Part shown: positions 58,309-64,000 of the stretch, piece by piece | Layout: every line of letters starts with the position of its first letter | Numbering within the stretch: position 1 is the first letter of the stretch | Assembly: GCF_001700505.1 (NCBI RefSeq) | Contig: NZ_MAPV01000092.1 | Coordinates: 1-64,000, forward strand | Length of the DNA stretch: 64,000 nt | Direction: 5' to 3' | Origin: Streptomyces mutomycini | GTDB taxonomy: Bacteria > Actinomycetota > Actinomycetes > Streptomycetales > Streptomycetaceae | Program-made: the position numbers and the translations under genes | Notes under the pieces: generated by a model | Told to the model about the DNA's origin: nothing | What the model saw: only the letters and a program-made list of their open reading frames with translations | The model's database searches: none

Positions 58309-58371
58309 CAGCCCGGCGGGCTCGGCCTTCCGCGTTTCGGCACCAGCCACTCAGTCATCGGCGCCGTACGG

Positions 58372-59274
58372 TCACGAGGCGCCGGAGCCCCCCGCTTCGG
58401 GCCGCCCCTCGTAGGGAAGGATCTGCCGCAGCAGCCCCCGCGGATGGCCGCGCTTGCGCCACTCCCGGGGGTAGCCGATCGAAACCTCCTCGAACCGCAC
58501 ACCGTCGTGCCAGGTCGTACGGGGGATGTGGAGGTGTCCGTAGACGACGGCGGCGACGTTGAAACGGCGGTGCCAGTCAGCTGTGAGTTCCGTGCCGCAC
58601 CACTGGGCGAACTCCGGGTACCACATAACGGAGGTGGGTTCGCGCAGCAGCGGCCAGTGCCCGGCGATGACGAGGGGAACATCCGGGTCGTGCGCGGCCA
58701 GACGCTCCTCGGTGAGCGCCACCCGCGCCCGGCACCAGTCGTCCCGGGTCGGATAGGGGTCGGGATGCAGCAGGTACTCGTCGGTGCAGACGACGCCGGC
58801 CTCGTGGGCGCGGGCCAGGGACTCCTCCTTGGTCGCCGTTCCGGGGACCCTGAAGGAGTAGTCGTACAGCAGGAACACGGGGGCAACGGCAACGGGGCCG
58901 TCCGCGCCCTGCCACCGGGGGTAGGGGTCCTCGGGCGTGGTCACGCCCAGTTCTCTGCACACCTGGACGAGGTGCTCGTACCTTGCGCGGCCACGCAGTC
59001 GTACGGGGTCCATGTCCACGGTCCACAGCTCGTGGTTCCCAGGGGTCCACACCACATGGGCGAATCTCCCCGCGAGCAATTCGAGCGCGCGCTCGATCTC
59101 TTCTGCCTGCTCTGCGACATCCCCCGCCACGATCAGCCAGTCCTCGTCCGAGGACGGGTGCAACCGGTCGGCGAGAGGACGGTTGTCTGCGATCCCCACG
59201 TGGAGATCACTGACCGCGAGGAGACGGCCACCACCCCGCTGGGGGCCGAGGACGGACTCGATCTTGGAACTCAT
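58372..59274 (-). CDS. Calcineurin-like metallophosphoesterase
   Basis: This 300-residue protein has the five metal motifs of the family: LLAVSDLHVGIADNRP (DxH), LIVAGDVAEQAEEI (GD), VWTPGNHELWTVDMD (GNHE), VIAGHWPLLREPTS (H) and AVVYGHLHIPRTTW (GHLH). It hydrolyses phosphomonoesters or diesters. The substrate is unknown. It has no signal peptide. It diverges from the SDR gene. Confidence 0.9.
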   Translation of the reverse strand: MSSKIESVLGPQRGGGRLLAVSDLHVGIADNRPLADRLHPSSDEDWLIVAGDVAEQAEEIERALELLAGRFAHVVWTPGNHELWTVDMDPVRLRGRARYEHLVQVCRELGVTTPEDPYPRWQGADGPVAVAPVFLLYDYSFRVPGTATKEESLARAHEAGVVCTDEYLLHPDPYPTRDDWCRARVALTEERLAAHDPDVPLVIAGHWPLLREPTSVMWYPEFAQWCGTELTADWHRRFNVAAVVYGHLHIPRTTWHDGVRFEEVSIGYPREWRKRGHPRGLLRQILPYEGRPEAGGSGAS

Positions 59275-59423
59275 GGTTCGAAATTACCGTCTCCACGGCT
59301 CCGCCGGGGCCGGTCCGCTCGACGTGCCCGGTATCTGCCCGCCCGGGATGATTGACCAACGGCCTCGGGGGAACACGGCGGCGCATGTGCCGCACCAGGC
59401 CCGCGACGGAGAGGAACACTTTG

Positions 59424-60311
59424 ATGACTGACACCGGGCAGCCGCAGGACCCGACACGACGCCATCCGCAACCGGAATTCCCCCAGCAGGATCAAGGGCA
59501 TCCGGGCTGGACGGGGCCGATGGATCCGCCGCCCGACCACGGCGAGGACTCGTACGTGGGAAGCGGTCTCCTCGCCGAGCGCAAGGCGGTCATCACCGGA
59601 GGCGATTCCGGCATCGGCCGCGCTGTGGCCCTCGCCTTCGCGCGGGAAGGGGCGGACGTGCTGCTGACGCATCTGCCCGACGAGAAGGGCGAAGCGCAGG
59701 AAACCTGCCGTCTCGTCGAGGACGCGGGCCGCAGGGCGATTCCCCTGGAGTGCGACATCCGTGACGAGAAGCAGTGCAGGGCCCTCATCGAGCAGGCCGT
59801 GGCCGAGTTCGGCCGGATCGACATCCTGGTGAACAACGCCGCCTACCAGATGTCCCAGCCGGACGGCATCGGCGCCATCTCGACGTCCCAGTTCGACCGC
59901 GTGGTGCGCACCAACCTGTACGGCATGTTCTGGCTGTGCAAGACCGCCCTGCCCCATATCCCGGCCGGCGGCTCGATCATCAACACCACCTCGGTACAGG
60001 CGTACAAGCCCAGTCCTCATCTGCTGGACTACGCCATGACCAAGGGCGCCATCGTCACCTTCACCCAGGGACTCGCCCAGATGCTGGCGTCCGACGGGAT
60101 CCGTGTCAACGCGGTCGCCCCCGGTCCGGTCTGGACGCCCCTCATTCCGGCGACCTTGCCCGACACCACGGAATTCGGGAAGCAGAGCCCCCTGGGCCGG
60201 CCGGCCCAGCCTGCGGAGATGGCACCCGCCTACGTCTTTCTCGCCTCTTCGAACGCGTCGTTCATCACCGGCGAGATCATGAACGCGACCGGCGGTACGC
60301 CGCTGCCCTGA
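59424..60311 (+). CDS. Short-chain dehydrogenase/reductase (YghA/GsiB-type SDR)
   Basis: This 295-residue classical SDR has a 45-residue polar N-terminal extension (PQQDQGHPGWTGPMDPPPDH). The Rossmann motif is KAVITGGDSGIGRAVALAFA. The segment DILVNNAAYQMSQPD replaces NNAG with NNAA. The catalytic triad is NTTSVQAYKPSPHLLDYAMTKG (Ser, Tyr, Lys), followed by RVNAVAPGPVWTPLIP. The proline/glutamine-rich extension is typical of the stress-induced YdaD/YghA branch. ATG 59424 follows GAGAGGAA. Confidence 0.9.
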   Translation: MTDTGQPQDPTRRHPQPEFPQQDQGHPGWTGPMDPPPDHGEDSYVGSGLLAERKAVITGGDSGIGRAVALAFAREGADVLLTHLPDEKGEAQETCRLVEDAGRRAIPLECDIRDEKQCRALIEQAVAEFGRIDILVNNAAYQMSQPDGIGAISTSQFDRVVRTNLYGMFWLCKTALPHIPAGGSIINTTSVQAYKPSPHLLDYAMTKGAIVTFTQGLAQMLASDGIRVNAVAPGPVWTPLIPATLPDTTEFGKQSPLGRPAQPAEMAPAYVFLASSNASFITGEIMNATGGTPLP

Positions 60312-60386
60312 CCTGATCGCCCCGACGCGCCGCACGGTCCGCACCGCCTTCGCGCTCACGTCACGGCACGATGAGAACAGGCAACC

Positions 60387-60923
60387 ATGAGCAGAAGCGC
60401 CCTCATTGTCATCGACATGCTCAACACATACAGCCACCCGGACGCGGAGCACCTCATTCCCTCCGTGCGCGAGGCACTCCCCCACATCGTGGGTCTCATC
60501 GAGCGGGCCCGGGACGGCGGTGTGCCTGTGATCTATGTGAATGACAACTTCGGGGAATGGCGATCACATCACGGCGAGATCATCGAGACGACACTGGCGG
60601 GGCCCCACCGCGGCCTGGTGGAGCCCGTACTGCCCGACAGCGATTCACTGTTCGTCGTCAAGGCCAGACACTCGATCTTCTACGAGACACCGCTCAGCTA
60701 CCTCTTGTCCCAGTTGGACGTGAACCGAGTGGTGCTCTGCGGTCAGGTCACCGAGCAATGCGTCCTCTACTCGGCCCTCGACGCACATATCCGCCATCTG
60801 GACGTCACGGTTCCCGACGACGCCGTGGCCCATATCCACCAGGACCTGGCACACGCGTCGCTGCGGCTGATGGAACGCAACATGAACGCGTCGATCCGGA
60901 AGGCCGCATCCGTCGAATTCTGA
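60387..60923 (+). CDS. Isochorismatase-family cysteine hydrolase
   Basis: This 178-residue alpha/beta hydrolase has the catalytic triad Asp (ALIVIDMLNTYSHPD), Lys (VVKARHSIFYETPLSYLL) and Cys (LCGQVTEQCVLYSALDAHIR), the pattern of nicotinamidase/isochorismatase relatives. The cis-peptide position before the Cys is GQVTEQC. The substrate is unknown; a nicotinamidase role is possible given the NAD-salvage gene in the same window, but the sequence alone does not show it. It lies 75 bp after the SDR and may be co-transcribed. Confidence 0.85.
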   Translation: MSRSALIVIDMLNTYSHPDAEHLIPSVREALPHIVGLIERARDGGVPVIYVNDNFGEWRSHHGEIIETTLAGPHRGLVEPVLPDSDSLFVVKARHSIFYETPLSYLLSQLDVNRVVLCGQVTEQCVLYSALDAHIRHLDVTVPDDAVAHIHQDLAHASLRLMERNMNASIRKAASVEF

Positions 60924-61035
60924 GCGACCCCATACGCGCCGGCGTCACGTCGGGAGGCCTGCGCGTATGGCGCCGCTCACAGCACGTCGCCGTCGTGCTG
61001 CGCGGAAAGCCGCACCGCCCCATGGCCTGTTCCGG

Positions 61036-61077
61036 CGTCCGTTACATCCCCGGAGTCGTCCGTTACATCCCGGGAGT
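61036..61077. repeat. 21-bp tandem direct repeat upstream of the phospholipase D gene
   Basis: Two abutting 21-bp units (61036-61056 and 61057-61077) differ at one base. Each begins CGTCCGTTACATCCC and ends GGAGT. The period equals two helical turns. They end 42 bp before the ATG at 61120, so they may be tandem operator or promoter elements. Confidence 0.75.
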
Positions 61078-61119
61078 ACAGTCGCCATGCCCCGTCGCTT
61101 TCAGTACACAAGGTGAGAG

Positions 61120-62331
61120 ATGTCCAGCCACATAGATCAGCGTTCCACACTCCCCAGACCCGACGACGCCCTCTACACGGAGCGCGCTCAACGGCTGCGG
61201 CGGCGGCTGGAGCGCCTGATCGGCATCGCCGCCACCGAGGGCAACAGACTCGTCCCCCTCCGCAACGGGGACCAGATCTTCGCCTCGATGCTCGAGTCCA
61301 TCCGTGGTGCCGTACACACCGTGGACATGATGACGTTCGTGTACTGGCGCGGGGACATAGCCCGCGACTTCGCCGAAGCACTGGCCGAGCGGGCCCGCGC
61401 CGGAGTGCGGGTGCGGCTGCTGCTGGACGGCTTCGGCTCCCGGCTCATCGAGAAGGACCAGCTGGCGCTGATGGACGAGGCCGGCGTGGAGGTGGCGTGG
61501 TTCCGCAAGCCGCTGTACCTCTCGCCGCTCAAGCAGAACCACCGCTGCCACCGCAAGGTGCTCATCACGGATGAGGAGACGGCGTTCACCGGCGGAGTCG
61601 GGATCGCCGAGGAGTGGTGCGGTGACGCCCGCGACGAGAGTGAGTGGCGGGACACACACGTGCGGGTCCAGGGCCCGGCGGTGGACGGACTGGCCGCCGC
61701 GTTCGCGCAGAACTGGGCGGAGTGCCACGACGAGCTGTTCACCGAACGTGACCGGTTCATCGAGTCGAAGCAGCCTGGCGACGCGGTCGTCCAGGTGGTG
61801 CGCGGATCGGCGGGCTTCGGCTGGCAGGACATGCAGACCCTGCTGCGCGTCGTCCTGGAGTCCGCCGAGGAGCGGGTCCGGCTCACAACGGCGTACTTCG
61901 CGCCTGATCCGTACTTCATCGGGTTGCTGTGCGCCGCCGCGCGCCGGGGGGTCTCCGTGGAGATCCTGCTCCCGGGGCCGCACACGGACAAGCGGGTGTG
62001 CCAGCTGGCCGGTCAGCACCATTACGAGGAGCTCACGGCCTGCGGGGTGAAGATCTACCAGTACCAGCCGACCATGCTTCACGCCAAGGTCCTGACGGTG
62101 GACGGTGTCGCCTCGCTGATCGGTTCGACGAACTTCAACCGCCGCTCGCTCGAGCACGACGAAGAGGTGATGCTCGCGGTCATGGACCGGGAGTTCACCG
62201 CCACGCTGGACAGCCACTTCGCACAGGACGTGGAGCGGAGCACGCTGATCGACGGACGCCGGTGGAAGCGCCGTTCGCCGGTGCAGAGGGTACGGGAGGC
62301 AGCGGTCCTGCCGATCCGCCGCTGGCTCTGA
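61120..62331 (+). CDS. Phospholipase D / cardiolipin synthase family protein
   Basis: This 403-residue protein has two HKD motifs: CHRKVLITDEETAFTGGVGI (HxKx4D, about residue 145) and LHAKVLTVDGVASLIGSTNF (about residue 320). Other matches are VHTVDMMTFVYWRGDIARDF and LTTAYFAPDPYFIGLLCAAA. It has no clear membrane helices, unlike ClsA, so it is nearer the ClsB/PLDc_2 branch. It should transfer phosphatidyl groups between lipids. AAGGTGAG precedes the ATG. A strong hairpin follows. Confidence 0.88.
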   Translation: MSSHIDQRSTLPRPDDALYTERAQRLRRRLERLIGIAATEGNRLVPLRNGDQIFASMLESIRGAVHTVDMMTFVYWRGDIARDFAEALAERARAGVRVRLLLDGFGSRLIEKDQLALMDEAGVEVAWFRKPLYLSPLKQNHRCHRKVLITDEETAFTGGVGIAEEWCGDARDESEWRDTHVRVQGPAVDGLAAAFAQNWAECHDELFTERDRFIESKQPGDAVVQVVRGSAGFGWQDMQTLLRVVLESAEERVRLTTAYFAPDPYFIGLLCAAARRGVSVEILLPGPHTDKRVCQLAGQHHYEELTACGVKIYQYQPTMLHAKVLTVDGVASLIGSTNFNRRSLEHDEEVMLAVMDREFTATLDSHFAQDVERSTLIDGRRWKRRSPVQRVREAAVLPIRRWL

Positions 62332-62344
62332 CACGTACTGACGA

Positions 62345-62373
62345 GTGCGCCACCACGATGAGAGGTGGCGCAC
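62345..62373 (+). terminator. Terminator after the phospholipase D gene
   Basis: GTGCGCCACC (62345-62354) and GGTGGCGCAC (62364-62373) form a perfect 10-bp stem with a 9-base loop. The hairpin begins 13 bases after the stop codon. Confidence 0.8.
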
Positions 62374-62548
62374 CCGCGTCCCCCGCGCGGCCGGTCAGCC
62401 TCCTACGTACCGGCTGGAGCCGCCGGACGAGGCGCAGGCCAGTGCTGCTCCTCCGGTACGCCGATCACTCGCTGCCCGGTGGTGTGACGGCTCAGGACGG
62501 GGGCATACGGGCTGTCACCTGTCGCTTGTCAGGTGAAGGGAGCGGTCC

Positions 62549-62977
62549 ATGAGCGAGTTTGCCGAGACACTGCCGCAGACAGCTGCCGTGGTGACGGAGC
62601 CGGTGCCCGACCTGCAGCTGCAACTGCTGATCCAGCTGCTGGACAGAGAGCTGCGCTCCAGTCTGCCGATCACTCTCACGCTGACCGGTGGCGTGCTCCA
62701 CGGAGACGTGATCGGCCACGAGGCATGGAAGGCGGACTGGGCACGAAGCCTCCGCCAGGTGGAGGGCGAGGGTGCGAACCTGATCGCGGAGTTCCCGGAG
62801 ACGGTGGACCAGGGGATCCGGGAGCTGGGGGCCGGCGAAGGCACCTCGCAGCTGCCGCGCTGGATTCATCTGAGAGACGCCACACTGGCCTTCGCCGGTA
62901 CGGGTTCCCTGCGACTGCCCCTGTGGCGCGGACGGCTGGCCGATGTATCGGGCTGGGCGCTGGGACGGCCGCAGTGA
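62549..62977 (+). CDS. GvpU-like gas-vesicle accessory protein (tentative)
   Basis: This 142-residue soluble protein has LQLQLLIQLLDRELRSSLPI, LTLTGGVLHGDVIGHEAWKA and WIHLRDATLAFAGTGSLRLP. This resembles proteins annotated GvpU in streptomycetes. In Bacillus megaterium GvpU is an accessory gas-vesicle protein. No gvpA or other gvp gene is visible in the window, so if the family call is right this is an orphan. GAAGGGA precedes the ATG. Confidence 0.5.
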   Translation: MSEFAETLPQTAAVVTEPVPDLQLQLLIQLLDRELRSSLPITLTLTGGVLHGDVIGHEAWKADWARSLRQVEGEGANLIAEFPETVDQGIRELGAGEGTSQLPRWIHLRDATLAFAGTGSLRLPLWRGRLADVSGWALGRPQ

Positions 62978-62994
62978 CGGAGAGCCTGTAGGTC

Positions 62995-63029
62995 TGCCGG
63001 CGGGCTCGCGGAAGGACGGCCCGCCGGCA
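62995..63029 (+). terminator. Terminator after the GvpU-like gene
   Basis: TGCCGGCGGGC (62995-63005) and GCCCGCCGGCA (63019-63029) are perfect 11-bp arms with a 13-base loop, 17 bases after the stop codon. Confidence 0.75.
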
Positions 63030-63238
63030 CTCGGCTGTTCGAGGCCGGCCCGGACACGGGTGCCCGCGGCCATGTCCGTACGAGCCGCAGTGCTGAGCGG
63101 AGCTCCTGACAGGGCACACGGGTCACACGAAGAGGCGGTCTCCGTGGCGGCTGCTCGCTTCCGGGCCCGGAACGTGATCGGGTTGACGAACCGTCAGGCC
63201 TGACCGTCGGCCGTACGGGACCGAACCGAGGGACATGG

Positions 63239-64000
63239 ATGACGAACCGACAGCACCCACCGCCGCCGGACGCCGTCGTCGTGGGCGCGGGCCTGGCAGG
63301 GCTGGCCTGCGCACTCGACCTCAGCGGCGCGGGCCTCCGCGTAGAACTGCTGGAGGCCTCGGACGCGGTGGGCGGCCGGATGCGCACGGACCGCAGGGAC
63401 GGCTTCCTGCTGGACCGTGGTTTCCAGGTGTTCAACACCTCCTACCCGCAGGTGAAGAAGCGCGTCGACCTGCGCGCCCTGCGCCTGAGGCCTTTCACCC
63501 CCGGTCTCATCGCGCGGACACCCTCGGGGCGGGTGCGTGTCACCGACCCCACCCGGCGGCCGGGGGACGCGGCACAGCTTCTGCCGGGGAGGGTTCTTAC
63601 TGCCCGGGACCTCGCCGCCCTCGGTGTGCTCACCGCGCGTGACGTCCTCCTTCCCGCGAAGCGCCTGGGGCGTATGCCCGACCGCACCGCGTCCGAGGCG
63701 CTGGTCCGCGCCGGCCTGTCGCCGCGCGCGATCGAGGATCTGCTGAGGCCGTTCCTGTCCGGGGTGTTCCTGGAGGAGGGCCTGGAGACCTCGGCGCGCT
63801 TCCTGCACCTGGTCTGGCGGAGCATGGCGCGCGGCACGCTCTGCCTGCCCGCCCGGGGCATCGGTGCCGTGCCGGCCCAGCTCGCCGCCCGGCTGCCGGA
63901 CGGCACCCTTCGGCTCGGTTCGGCCGTCACGGAGGTCACGGATTCCGGGGTGCTCCTGGCCGACGGCGGCGAGCGGCCGGCCGCCTCCGTCGTCGTGGCC
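63239..64000 (+). CDS. FAD-dependent amine-oxidase/phytoene-desaturase-like protein (partial at right edge)
   Basis: This is the first 254 codons of a flavoprotein. The dinucleotide-binding fold starts DAVVVGAGLAGLACALDLSG (GxGxxG) and continues LRVELLEASDAVGGRMRTDR, the GG(R)xRT motif of amine oxidases and protoporphyrinogen oxidases, followed by DGFLLDRGFQVFNTSYPQVK. ATG 63239 is the frame that matches the family; an overlapping frame from 63235 is spurious. The C terminus lies beyond the window, so the exact subfamily cannot be given. Confidence 0.85.
   Translation, partial: MTNRQHPPPPDAVVVGAGLAGLACALDLSGAGLRVELLEASDAVGGRMRTDRRDGFLLDRGFQVFNTSYPQVKKRVDLRALRLRPFTPGLIARTPSGRVRVTDPTRRPGDAAQLLPGRVLTARDLAALGVLTARDVLLPAKRLGRMPDRTASEALVRAGLSPRAIEDLLRPFLSGVFLEEGLETSARFLHLVWRSMARGTLCLPARGIGAVPAQLAARLPDGTLRLGSAVTEVTDSGVLLADGGERPAASVVVA

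Overview
The window has the high GC content, GC-rich third codon positions, GTG/TTG starts and gene families of a Streptomyces-like actinomycete chromosome. It reads as accessory or arm-type sequence: stress genes, iron acquisition, catabolism, many regulators and several decayed genes. I see no tRNA, rRNA, CRISPR array or insertion sequence.

Layout. 0-8.4 kb: the start of a secreted protein, a minus-strand operon of a quinone oxidoreductase and two acyl-CoA dehydrogenase subunits, an XRE-cupin regulator, a PIG-L deacetylase, a rhodanese behind a CsoR-type operator, an S33 peptidase and an aldo/keto reductase. 8.4-12.6 kb: a sugar/polysaccharide block (CE7 esterase, Gfo/Idh/MocA dehydrogenase, DUF6807 protein) with a LacI-type operator. 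12.8-19.5 kb: an FprA-type ferredoxin reductase, a TsaC/YciO protein, small DUF proteins, an LLM flavin oxidoreductase, and a divergent ArsR regulator / P1B-4 metal ATPase pair with an ArsR-type operator. 19.6-24.1 kb: a Tat-exported esterase, a GH114-type lipoprotein, an IclR regulator and a PlsC acyltransferase.

24.2-33.4 kb is an iron/siderophore locus. Two ABC exporter halves with reciprocally broken ATP sites diverge from a hydroxamate formyltransferase. A FepC-FepB-FhuB-type ferric-siderophore uptake operon follows. Three iron boxes mark DmdR/DtxR control. No NRPS or ornithine monooxygenase is present. 33.5-36.6 kb holds a fused GtrB-GtrA protein and a DUF6056 membrane protein that resemble a compact Gtr surface-glycosylation system. 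36.8-40.1 kb holds an AI-2E transporter and an ECF42 sigma factor with its DGPF partner.

40.1-41.7 kb is a decayed persulfide-detoxification cluster: a frameshifted rhodanese, an intact CstR-like regulator, a frameshifted and truncated persulfide dioxygenase, and a DUF302 gene, with three CsoR/CstR operators in about 650 bp.

42-56.6 kb is the most coherent block. It is a counterpart of the mycobacterial DosR (DevR) dormancy regulon and of the Streptomyces OsdRK system: a DevS-like double-GAF histidine kinase that keeps the heme-ligand histidine, its divergent DevR-like regulator, universal stress proteins, two CBS-BON proteins, an Acg nitroreductase-like protein, a PncB2-like nicotinate phosphoribosyltransferase, an Rv1733c-like membrane protein and two zinc alcohol dehydrogenases. 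Several promoter regions share a CCGGTCGG-centred element.

56.8-64 kb: pirin, a TPR protein, a metallophosphoesterase, an SDR, an isochorismatase-like hydrolase, a phospholipase D/cardiolipin synthase preceded by a 21-bp tandem repeat, a GvpU-like protein and a truncated FAD amine-oxidase-type gene.
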